From an uncultured Collinsella sp. (lineage in GTDB: Bacteria > Actinomycetota > Coriobacteriia > Coriobacteriales > Coriobacteriaceae): a stretch of DNA of 6,676 bases. The position numbers and the translations under genes are program-made. Each line of letters starts with the position of its first letter. Position 1 is the first letter of the stretch. The DNA is taken from NCBI GenBank assembly GCA_937937835.1, contig CALDBJ010000139.1, positions 1 through 6,676 on the forward strand, given 5' to 3'. Shown here piece after piece: positions 1-6,204 of the stretch. The notes under the pieces were generated by a model, which had not been told where the DNA came from, made no database searches, and saw nothing but the letters and a program-made list of their open reading frames with translations.

Positions 1-390
1 GAGATAGAAGAAATATTCTTTTTTATAGCCGACAACGACGGTGATATTGCTGATACCTGCGTCTTGCAGCTGCCTAATCTGTCGCTCAATGAGGATCTCA
101 CCACGTACTTTTAAAAGGCCTTTGGGCTTTTCATACGAAATGGGAGCAAAGCGGCTCGAAAGCCCCGCAGCCAATATCACTGCGTTTTCAACCTTATAGG
201 GATGAAGCGCTTCGTAACCGCCGTCGGTTAGGCTGTCCGATTCGAGAAGCCCCTCATTCGTGAGCTCTTTATTCGCTGCGTTTACTGATCCAAGTGAAAG
301 GCCGGTGCGCTCGGCAACTTCTCGCTGGCTGGCATATGGGTTCTTTAGGTATTCGTACAGAACTGTAAAGTTACGCTTGGTCAGTTCCAC
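1..390 (-). CDS. Winged-helix HTH / LicC-like phosphocholine cytidylyltransferase fusion, N-terminal part (3' end outside window)
   Basis: I translated this by hand from a GTG start at 390-388; 130 codons are present and the frame is open to the window edge. Residues about 5-55 form a winged helix-turn-helix of MarR/GntR style, with the recognition stretch SQREVAERTGLSLGSVNAA. After a short linker comes a nucleotidyltransferase fold: residues 69-80 carry the LAAGLSSRF glycine-rich NTP-binding loop, followed by YEKPKGLLKVRGE and IERQIRQLQDAGI. This pattern is typical of LicC-type enzymes, which make CDP-choline from CTP and phosphocholine in the cytoplasm. The start is supported by a GGAGG site (401-397) six bases upstream; a nearby ATG at 416 is out of frame and soon stops. 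A related sugar-phosphate nucleotidyltransferase cannot be excluded because the substrate-specific C-terminal part is missing. The HTH fusion suggests a regulatory role, possibly on its own promoter (inference). Confidence 0.88.
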   Translation of the reverse strand, partial: MELTKRNFTVLYEYLKNPYASQREVAERTGLSLGSVNAANKELTNEGLLESDSLTDGGYEALHPYKVENAVILAAGLSSRFAPISYEKPKGLLKVRGEILIERQIRQLQDAGISNITVVVGYKKEYFFYL

Positions 391-427
391 TGCAGGCCTC
401 CAATTAAGATGTTCATTGCTTAGGAAA

Positions 428-456
428 AGAATAGAATGATTGAACGATATGTTCAA
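428..456 (-). promoter_or_regulatory. Probable sigma-A promoter of the HTH-LicC gene
   Basis: Read on the minus strand, TTGAAC (456-451) is followed after exactly 17 bases by TATTCT (433-428). Both hexamers are close to the sigma-70/A consensus. The start of transcription would fall near 421, giving a leader of about 30 bases before the GTG start. The -35 hexamer lies inside the right arm of the inverted repeat at 437-459, and the left arm fills the spacer, so a protein bound there should block this promoter. Confidence 0.6.
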
Positions 457-459
457 TCA
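437..459. promoter_or_regulatory. Perfect 9-bp inverted repeat, probable operator
   Basis: TGATTGAAC (437-445), spacer GATAT, GTTCAATCA (451-459): the two arms are exact reverse complements with a 5-base spacer, 23 bp in all. It sits between two divergent genes and covers the -35 and spacer of the minus-strand promoter. The size and spacing fit a dimeric HTH regulator; the HTH-LicC protein encoded next door is the obvious candidate, but this is inference. Confidence 0.7.
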
Positions 460-469
460 ATTGTATTTA
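440..469 (+). promoter_or_regulatory. Possible promoter of the wall-enzyme pair
   Basis: TTGAAC (440-445), inside the left operator arm, is followed after 18 bases by TATTTA (464-469). The -10 match is only fair. Transcription would start near 476, giving an 80-base leader before the ATG at 556. If real, both divergent promoters use -35 hexamers within the same palindrome and could be repressed together. No better candidate was seen between 470 and 540. Confidence 0.3.
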
Positions 470-555
470 GCTACATAGACTGAACAGAAAGTAGCGAAAA
501 TCAATCTCGAAAGGTGGATTAAAATAACTAAATAGGATATCTGGGAGGGTCGCTT

Positions 556-2727
556 ATGTATCGATTCGAAAAGAAGGCCACGCTTGTTTGTGCTGCTGCG
601 TCATTAATCACTGCTTGCTGCTTGCCCCTGAGTGCGAATGTCGCGTTTGCACAGGATTCCGTTGAGGCTCAGAGTATTGAGTCAAAAGCGGATTTTTCTT
701 CGGTGGTTTCCGATGATTTGCAACCTGATAATTCTTCCGTCATAAAAGATGGCTGGCAACGAGACGAGTCGTCTGGAGTTTGGTATTACGGAAAAAACGG
801 TAAACACCAAACTGGCTGGCTGCAAAGCGGGGGCTATTGGTATTGGCTTGATCCGGCCAATGATGGTGCAATGCAGACAGGTTATTTCAATGTGACCGAT
901 GCTGGCGGATCGACTGCTTCGTTTTATGCGAATGACGGCAATGCCGCAACGCCTTTTGGCGCGCTATATCAGAACTGCTGGCTACGTAACTCAGATGGAA
1001 ATTGGTTTTATGCCAATGCTGGAGGCGATTTAGCTGCTGATTGGTTTTATCAAGACGGCACATGGTATTACCTGGATCCTGCCACCCATATAATGCAGGT
1101 TGGTTTTGTCGACCTCGGGAGCGGGAAATACTATTTAGATGCCACTGGTGCTATGAAAACCGGCTGGATTCTCGTTGACGGGAATTGGTACTGGGCATAT
1201 CCATCGGGCGCACTTGCTTCGTCATGGCAGACGATAGGTGGGACTCGCTATTATTTTGACTCTCAGACGCTGGCTATGTTCAAAGGTCGTCACGAGATCG
1301 ATGGAAGTACCTACATTTTTGGCGACTATGGCCTCGTAAATGGATGGTTCAAAGATGGAGTAGATTGGTATTACTGCTCTAATGGTATTGCGGTCACTGG
1401 CTGGCAACTCGTTAACGGAACCTGGTATTATCTCGATCCGGCTTCCGACGGCAAAATGTCTGTTGGGTATTTAGACCTTGGCAATGCAGCATATTATTTG
1501 AATTCGAATGGGACTATGGCTATTGGTTGGGCTCAGTCCGAGGACGGCTGGTATTTTGCCTCTGAATCTGGCGCGCTTATTTCTGGCTGGTATAAAGAGG
1601 GCGTGAGTTGGTATTACCTGGACCCTGCTAGCCATCTCATGAAAACGGGCTTATTTGAGGTGGGCGGCAACGATTGTTTCGCAAACCTGAGCGGTAGACT
1701 TGTGGTGTCAAGCTGGATTACCGTTAAAGACGGCGTAGAAAGATATGCCGATGGCAATGGATATCTTTGCAAAGATGTGATCCGCGAAAACGGTACTATC
1801 CTAAAAACAGCTGGAGCTGATGGCTGGCAGGTTGCGTCCGGTTGGGTTAATGTTGCAAATCAAAGGTTTTATGCTGAGCCCGGAACGGGCGTCATTCATC
1901 GTGGATGGCTGCAGATTGATGGCGATTGGTATTGGCTTGATGCCGATTCTGGTGCGATGAAAACTGGATGGGTTTTTACTGACGGTGCATGGTATTACCT
2001 AAACGCCGACGGAAAAATGGCAACTGGTTGGAAATGCCTCAATGGAACATGGTATTACCTTGACTCCAACGGCAGCATGCATGTTGGCTGGCTTAAAGAT
2101 TCGGGTAAGTGGTATTGGCTAGACGGCAGCGGTGCTATGGCAACAGGCGCAAGAACCATCGATGGCGTGCGTCGAATTTTCTGGAGCGATGGCCAGTGCG
2201 ACAAGGTTGGCTGGCAAAATCCTCCGCAGTATCCCCAGGTCAGCTCTTGGACTGTTCAGTTGCCTAGCTACTGCACTGGCTACTTTACCTATGTGACTCC
2301 TTCTCGCATTTCTGTCGAAGCGACGCGGGAAGATTGCGTGAATGCCTTTATTCAGCGTGCTTACGAATATATCGGTACGCAATATATTGAGCCTTGGTCT
2401 ACCGCTCCCGGCGGGGCTGTTGATTGCTCTGGTTTTGTCTTGCAATGTCTTTATGCTACTGGCATGGATATGGGTGTTTACAACCCTTATAACCATCGCT
2501 GGGATCCAAGCCAAACCTACAATTCGATGAATTGGTATCGAAGCAACATCTTTATGCCCGTGAGCACCAGCTCGATTCAGCGTGGCGATGTGATTTATTA
2601 TCGCGGGCATATCGCAATCGCACTTGGCGGCGGTATGATGATTGACTCCTGGCCTCATCAGGGTGTCGGTATTCATCCCGTCAGCGCTAGGGGAAATGTG
2701 ATCGGCGCAGCCCGTCCGTTTATCTAA
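556..2727 (+). CDS. Secreted choline-binding-type repeat protein with C-terminal NlpC/P60 peptidoglycan endopeptidase
   Basis: 723 residues. The ATG has a GGGAGGG site seven bases upstream (544-550). Residues 1-32 are a signal peptide (KK, then a hydrophobic core, likely cut after AFA); an ITAC sequence at 18-21 also resembles a lipobox. Residues 33-65 are a polar linker. About 66-555 are aromatic repeats of the choline-binding/cell-wall-binding type, such as GTWYYLDPASDGKM and GAMKTGW, some of them degenerate. Residues about 592-723 form an NlpC/P60 domain with catalytic Cys624 in DCSGFV and His685 in GHIAIAL; the usual third polar residue appears to be Asp697. Family members cut the D-Glu to diamino-acid bond in peptidoglycan stem peptides, outside the cell. 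It precedes a second repeat protein by 42 bases, probably in one operon. The ligand, choline or another glycan, is inferred; glucan-binding repeats look similar. Confidence 0.92.
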   Translation: MYRFEKKATLVCAAASLITACCLPLSANVAFAQDSVEAQSIESKADFSSVVSDDLQPDNSSVIKDGWQRDESSGVWYYGKNGKHQTGWLQSGGYWYWLDPANDGAMQTGYFNVTDAGGSTASFYANDGNAATPFGALYQNCWLRNSDGNWFYANAGGDLAADWFYQDGTWYYLDPATHIMQVGFVDLGSGKYYLDATGAMKTGWILVDGNWYWAYPSGALASSWQTIGGTRYYFDSQTLAMFKGRHEIDGSTYIFGDYGLVNGWFKDGVDWYYCSNGIAVTGWQLVNGTWYYLDPASDGKMSVGYLDLGNAAYYLNSNGTMAIGWAQSEDGWYFASESGALISGWYKEGVSWYYLDPASHLMKTGLFEVGGNDCFANLSGRLVVSSWITVKDGVERYADGNGYLCKDVIRENGTILKTAGADGWQVASGWVNVANQRFYAEPGTGVIHRGWLQIDGDWYWLDADSGAMKTGWVFTDGAWYYLNADGKMATGWKCLNGTWYYLDSNGSMHVGWLKDSGKWYWLDGSGAMATGARTIDGVRRIFWSDGQCDKVGWQNPPQYPQVSSWTVQLPSYCTGYFTYVTPSRISVEATREDCVNAFIQRAYEYIGTQYIEPWSTAPGGAVDCSGFVLQCLYATGMDMGVYNPYNHRWDPSQTYNSMNWYRSNIFMPVSTSSIQRGDVIYYRGHIAIALGGGMMIDSWPHQGVGIHPVSARGNVIGAARPFI
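751..2220 (+). repeat. Array of choline-binding-type wall repeats in the NlpC/P60 protein
   Basis: Protein-level tandem repeats covering residues about 66-555. The usual unit is about 20 residues, GW-x-xDGxWYYLDxxGxMxTG, and alternates with longer units holding DPASDGKM or DPANDGAM. Two stretches depart from the pattern: 244-264 (IDG, then YGLVNGW) and about 385-430, where the aromatic pairs are lost. The last four units before the catalytic domain (450-530) are the most regular. Each canonical repeat normally forms a beta-hairpin whose tryptophans and tyrosines bind choline. Confidence 0.85.
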
Positions 2728-2758
2728 TTGATTCCTTGTAAGACAGTCGGTACCGGTT

Positions 2759-2763
2759 GGGGG
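2759..2763 (+). promoter_or_regulatory. Weak ribosome-binding site choosing ATG 2770
   Basis: GGGGG lies six bases upstream of ATG 2770. The frame can be extended to a TTG at 2728, but that codon follows the previous stop directly and has no Shine-Dalgarno sequence. Starting at 2770 also places a clean signal peptide at the N-terminus. Confidence 0.45.
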
Positions 2764-2769
2764 CCTGAA

Positions 2770-4839
2770 ATGAATGCTCGGATTGATCATCGAATTTGCT
2801 GGCGAGCAATCGGCTTGGTGCTACTATCCGCCTCGCTCTCGGTTTTCGCCCCCGCGTTTTCTTGCACTGCTTATGCCGTGGAAGAGGGGGCGGATAACGA
2901 TATCGTAGAGCGCGACTCGACGGAAGGGTCGGGTGCTTTTGTCGGCGGCGGTCTCGCTCAAGATTCCAACGATTATGCTGGCAAAACAGCGGAAGATTCG
3001 AATCCACAGGTTGTCGAAAGCCAAGACTCGTCGACGACGGAAAAACTATCTGGATGGCAATGGGACGGTTTGTCCTGGTATTACTATCTTGACGACTGCC
3101 GTTTGACCGGAATGCAGAATGTTGACGGCTCGTTGTTTTATTTGGACCCCGCTCGTGACGGCGCGATGAGTTGCGGCTGGATTTTTACTGACAATAAGTG
3201 GTATTACGCGAGTCCATCAGGCGCTTTGGCAAATGGTTGGCAGCTTATCGGAGGCCAATGGTACTGGTTTGACTCCCTTGACGGCTGTTCCATGGTTACT
3301 GGGCGACGTGTTATCGATGGGCATCCTTATCTTCTTGGAACCTATGGACTGATTAATGGATGGTGTCTTGATAACGGTTTATGGTATTGGGGTAGCAATG
3401 GTGAAGTCTTAACCGGTTGGCTTCAAACTGGCAATAACTGGTATTGGCTTGATCCCGCCAATGATGGTGCTATGTCTAGGGGAATCGTTTCCGTTGGCTC
3501 ATCACGTTATTATTTATCGGATTCCGGTGCAATGGCTGTTGGTTGGGTGTTTGATGGTACGGACTGGTATTACGCAGACGGTTCCGGCGCACTTGCGTCG
3601 GGCTGGCGTTCGGTGAACGGCGCTTGGTATTGGCTCGATATCGCAAATGACAATAGAATGGTTACCGGCTTTTTTTCCATCGGATCGAATCGGTATCATT
3701 TTTCTTCAACGGGATCGCTGTCACTCGGCTGGTTTATGAGCGATGAAGACTGGTATTACGCTGAGCCATCTAATGCATCGGGTATTGTAAAGACGGGTTG
3801 GCTGAAGGACGGTAGCCAATACTATTATCTTGATCCTGCCGTCGACGGCAAAATGCTGCTCGGGCATTTTTCTGTAAATGGGAAAAGCTATTATGCAAAA
3901 GGCTCAGGCGCTGTTGCTTGTCGTGAATGGGTAGATGTCCAGGACTCGGTTCAGGATGGTCCGTCTAAGGCTTTTGCTGGTTCTGACTGCTCGTTGTGCG
4001 GAACATTGCGCAATGGGAAGTTATTTACTTCAAACGGCGATGGCGAATTGGTCGAAGCGCGCGGTTTCGTGACGCTTGGTGGCTGCATTTTCTATGCTGA
4101 TCCGACTAATGGCTCCTTGAGCGTCGGCTGGCAGAACGTTAACGGAAAATGGTACTTCTTTGATGAGACCGCTGGCTATGCACGATCTGGCTGGCTGAGC
4201 AAGGATGGCTCCTGGTTCTATTTAGATCCATCTACTTACGTTATGAAAACCGGTTGGGTTGCCGTTAACGGATATTGGTATTACTTGAATTCGTCTGGTT
4301 ATATGCAGACGGGATGGCTCAATTTGGGCGGCACCTGGTATTGGCTTGATGCTAGTGGGGCTATGGCTACTGGCTGGCGCGTTGTGGACGGATCCTGGAA
4401 TTACTTCATGGCTAACGGCGCGTGGGTGTCAGACTATATGGACGCTAAAGCTCAAAGTTATTCAAGCAATACAAATTGGCTGATACTTGTCGATACGTCG
4501 CGTTGTATCACGAGCATCTACACTGGGTCATGGAATAATTGGTCCTTAAACCGTCGATATGTATGTTCGACGGGAAAAGCCAGTACGCCAACTGTGATAG
4601 GGGAGTACCAAGTCTACGGAAAGGGATACTCCTTTGGGCATGGATATACTTGCTATTACTACACACAGTTCTACGGTGATTATCTATTCCATTCTTCGCC
4701 CTACTACGTCAACAGTAACCGGGTGATGGATCCCACGATGGGCGTTCCATCCTCTGCAGGATGTGTGCGCCTTGAGATCCAGAACGCAAAATGGATTTAC
4801 GATAACATTCCTTATGGAACAAAGGTTGTTACCTATTGA
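2770..4839 (+). CDS. Secreted choline-binding-type repeat protein with C-terminal YkuD L,D-transpeptidase
   Basis: 689 residues from ATG 2770. Residues 1-36 are a signal peptide (RICWR, hydrophobic core, likely cut after AYA), followed by an acidic, Ser/Asp-rich linker to about 94. Residues about 95-556 are wall-binding repeats that match those of the upstream protein in order, including the IDG...YGLINGW unit. Residues about 569-689 form a YkuD domain: a TPTVIGEYQV strand, His641 in YLFHS, and catalytic Cys665 in SAGCVRL, where most relatives have SHGC. L,D-transpeptidases cross-link peptidoglycan between residues 3 of two stems, or attach proteins to it, outside the cell. The gene starts 42 bases after the NlpC/P60 gene with no terminator between, so co-transcription is likely. 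Activity and choline binding are inferred from the family. Confidence 0.9.
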   Translation: MNARIDHRICWRAIGLVLLSASLSVFAPAFSCTAYAVEEGADNDIVERDSTEGSGAFVGGGLAQDSNDYAGKTAEDSNPQVVESQDSSTTEKLSGWQWDGLSWYYYLDDCRLTGMQNVDGSLFYLDPARDGAMSCGWIFTDNKWYYASPSGALANGWQLIGGQWYWFDSLDGCSMVTGRRVIDGHPYLLGTYGLINGWCLDNGLWYWGSNGEVLTGWLQTGNNWYWLDPANDGAMSRGIVSVGSSRYYLSDSGAMAVGWVFDGTDWYYADGSGALASGWRSVNGAWYWLDIANDNRMVTGFFSIGSNRYHFSSTGSLSLGWFMSDEDWYYAEPSNASGIVKTGWLKDGSQYYYLDPAVDGKMLLGHFSVNGKSYYAKGSGAVACREWVDVQDSVQDGPSKAFAGSDCSLCGTLRNGKLFTSNGDGELVEARGFVTLGGCIFYADPTNGSLSVGWQNVNGKWYFFDETAGYARSGWLSKDGSWFYLDPSTYVMKTGWVAVNGYWYYLNSSGYMQTGWLNLGGTWYWLDASGAMATGWRVVDGSWNYFMANGAWVSDYMDAKAQSYSSNTNWLILVDTSRCITSIYTGSWNNWSLNRRYVCSTGKASTPTVIGEYQVYGKGYSFGHGYTCYYYTQFYGDYLFHSSPYYVNSNRVMDPTMGVPSSAGCVRLEIQNAKWIYDNIPYGTKVVTY
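3052..4437 (+). repeat. Array of choline-binding-type wall repeats in the L,D-transpeptidase protein
   Basis: Protein-level repeats of the same kind as in the upstream gene, with units such as NNWYWLDPANDGAM and GAMAVGW. An irregular central stretch (about 3922-4060) lacks the aromatic pairs, as in the neighbour, and is followed by regular units up to the catalytic domain. Some DNA blocks are nearly identical between the genes: 3439-3474 matches 838-873 at 34 of 36 bases. Confidence 0.83.
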
Positions 4840-4848
4840 TATTGGACA

Positions 4849-4877
4849 AGTGTCTTTAAAGGTGGGAGAAAGACACT
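4849..4877 (+). terminator. Hairpin after the wall-enzyme pair, possible weak terminator
   Basis: AGTGTCTTT (4849-4857) and AAAGACACT (4869-4877) are exact reverse complements around an 11-base loop, starting ten bases after the stop codon of the L,D-transpeptidase gene. The position fits a terminator, but the stem has only three G-C pairs and no run of T follows, so it may instead protect the 3' end of the transcript. Confidence 0.35.
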
Positions 4878-5018
4878 GATTCTTAAGGGACTCTTTTCCA
4901 ATTGAGGTGCTTTGATTTGGCAAGCGGTTTCATGAGAAGGCAGTCATAAACTGTATGCACTTCCGGTGCGCAGGATTTTAATTCTCTACGAGCTTCCTTT
5001 TCAGATTATTTTGAAAAG

Positions 5019-5062
5019 CCAACCATCTCGCTCCCTCTAGGGGGGCGAGATGTCGGTGTTGG
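5019..5062 (+). other. Strong GC-rich hairpin of unknown role
   Basis: CATCTCGCTCCC (5024-5035) pairs with GGGGGCGAGATG (5041-5052) through 12 pairs including one G-T, around a TCTAG loop. CCAAC (5019-5023) pairs further with GTTGG (5058-5062) past a five-base bulge. On the plus strand no T-run follows, so it is not a standard terminator; on the minus strand a TTTT comes a few bases later. It could be an RNA leader structure, a processing site or a small RNA. I recognise no known riboswitch class. Confidence 0.55.
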
Positions 5063-5202
5063 TGTTAAAAATTACGGGAGCACCATTCAATTTGCCGCCA
5101 TGTATTATCTAAAGGCCGAGCCTTCTCCTGTCTTTTTTGAGCGTAATAAACAACACCTTAAATCTCTAATGATTGCTTTGCTAATCTTGAAAACATGACT
5201 TT

Positions 5203-5208
5203 GGGAGG
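5203..5208 (+). promoter_or_regulatory. Ribosome-binding site favouring TTG 5213
   Basis: GGGAGG lies four bases before TTG 5213 and downstream of the in-frame ATG 5195, which itself has no Shine-Dalgarno sequence. The spacing is a little short, but the site matches the strong GGAGG sites of the other genes here. Confidence 0.5.
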
Positions 5209-5212
5209 ATTT

Positions 5213-6160
5213 TTGGAAATAGAAAAGGGAAATGGTACAGGCGTATGCGTACTTCTTTCAGCATATAAACCTGATCTTAAGTTTTTCGCCGCTCAACTTG
5301 ATTCGATTGATGAACAAACGTTTCCGGTTACGCTTTTGGTCAGAAATGACTGCCCCGAATCGGCCTCTTTAGAGGGGTTTATCCAAGAGCATATAAAGAA
5401 AAACGCCTATCGTTATTATCATGGCGATAAAAATCTCGGTTATGTCAAATCGTTCGAGGCACTACTCTCTTTGGCAGAAGGGGATTACGTAGTATTTTGC
5501 GATCAAGATGATATTTGGGAGCCTAACAGAGTTCAAGTTTCGCTCAACCATATGCTAGAAGAAGGCTCAATTCTTGATGTTTGCGATAGATCGGTAATCG
5601 ACGAAAACGGAAACATGCTGGTAGAGAGCTACAGAAAAGCTCATCCAAATTCGCCTGAAGTAAATTGGTGCTCCGGAGAGGATATTACTATTCAGGCTGC
5701 AAGTGTATGCTACGGCATTGGTATGGCTCTCATGCTAGATGCGAGTGCTGCTAAGTCGATGATTCCCTTTCCGGAATCCACTGCACATGATTTGTGGTTG
5801 ACATTGGGCTGCAGCGAACTGGGGAAGTGCAGTTTTACAACGACTCCCTTGGTTAAGTATCGTCGACATGGCGGGAATGAAACTGGATTCCTTGCGGGTG
5901 TTGCTTCAAAAGATGATTGGTATTTAACAAGAGTCAAAAACAGGGTTGATACAGCTAAGCAATTTGCCGAAAGATTTCCTGATTCACCGCACCTAAAGGA
6001 AATAATGGGGTTCGCCGATGCAAGAGAGCGACGCTCCATAATTGGCTTGCTTAAATATCGACGAGCTTGCCCGTCCATTGCTAAAGCTGAAATCATTATG
6101 CGACTTGTACCGAATTGGCTGTTTCTTTTGATTTTAAACATGATTAAAGAAGCAAAATAG
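5213..6160 (+). CDS. Family 2 glycosyltransferase, rhamnosyltransferase-like
   Basis: 315 residues from TTG 5213; ATG 5195 would add six residues. The GT-A fold begins at once with VCVLLSAYKPD (about 11-21) and continues with QLDSIDEQTF, then the nucleotide-sugar and metal motif FCDQDDIW with Asp97, Asp99 and Asp100. HDLW at 192-195 and YRRHGGNETG near 216-225 are typical of Cps/RgpB-type rhamnosyltransferases, which move rhamnose from dTDP-rhamnose to a lipid-linked glycan at the inner face of the membrane. The C-terminus ends in a basic and hydrophobic helix (NWLFLLILNMIK) that may touch the membrane. The flippase gene follows after 44 bases, so the two probably share a transcript and belong to a surface polysaccharide cluster. 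The donor sugar is an inference from motifs; another hexosyltransferase remains possible. Confidence 0.85.
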   Translation: MEIEKGNGTGVCVLLSAYKPDLKFFAAQLDSIDEQTFPVTLLVRNDCPESASLEGFIQEHIKKNAYRYYHGDKNLGYVKSFEALLSLAEGDYVVFCDQDDIWEPNRVQVSLNHMLEEGSILDVCDRSVIDENGNMLVESYRKAHPNSPEVNWCSGEDITIQAASVCYGIGMALMLDASAAKSMIPFPESTAHDLWLTLGCSELGKCSFTTTPLVKYRRHGGNETGFLAGVASKDDWYLTRVKNRVDTAKQFAERFPDSPHLKEIMGFADARERRSIIGLLKYRRACPSIAKAEIIMRLVPNWLFLLILNMIKEAK

Positions 6161-6204
6161 CTTCGTATCCGAATCGCGACTTGTTCAGAAGGGCGCTTAT
6201 ATTT

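Larger units (their letters stand above)
410..486. promoter_or_regulatory. Outer half-sites symmetric with the central operator
   Basis: TGTTCA (410-415) and its reverse complement TGAACA (481-486) lie at equal distances from the central operator; all four half-sites are symmetric about position 448. Each outer half-site is 40 bp, about four helical turns, from the inner half-site of the same orientation. The left one would lie just downstream of the likely start of the minus-strand transcript. They could be auxiliary sites for cooperative binding; six-base matches could also be chance. Confidence 0.35.
4840..5212. other. Noncoding interval with several hairpins between wall enzymes and glycan genes
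   Basis: About 370 bases without a convincing gene on either strand. It holds hairpins at 4849-4877, 4997-5018 (CTTTTCA / TGAAAAG), 5019-5062 (strong) and 5112-5124 (AAGGC / GCCTT, followed after eight bases by a run of six T at 5133-5138). A possible extended -10, TGC-TAATCT (5179-5187), lies just before the glycosyltransferase gene but lacks a good -35. The interval may end one transcription unit and act as the leader of the next. Confidence 0.5.

Noticed and set aside
751..2220. Repeats as a CRISPR array or DNA-level satellite
   Set aside because: The repetition follows codons of an aromatic protein motif and the DNA copies vary at synonymous sites; there are no constant repeats with unique spacers.
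2728..2769. N-terminal extension of the L,D-transpeptidase from TTG 2728
   Set aside because: It has no ribosome-binding site, follows the previous stop directly, and would put 14 polar residues before the signal peptide.
2119..2790. Minus-strand open frame of 223 codons
   Set aside because: It lies opposite the NlpC/P60 domain, whose motifs are clear. Its product has no recognisable domain or repeat pattern, so it is a shadow of the real gene.
4945..4974. GCAC-TTCCG-GTGC hairpin as a terminator
   Set aside because: The stem is four pairs only and the following sequence is only mildly T-rich.
5112..5138. Intrinsic terminator from AAGGC/GCCTT and the run of six T
   Set aside because: The stem is only five pairs and the T-run starts eight bases after it, so it is too weak to call as a terminator.
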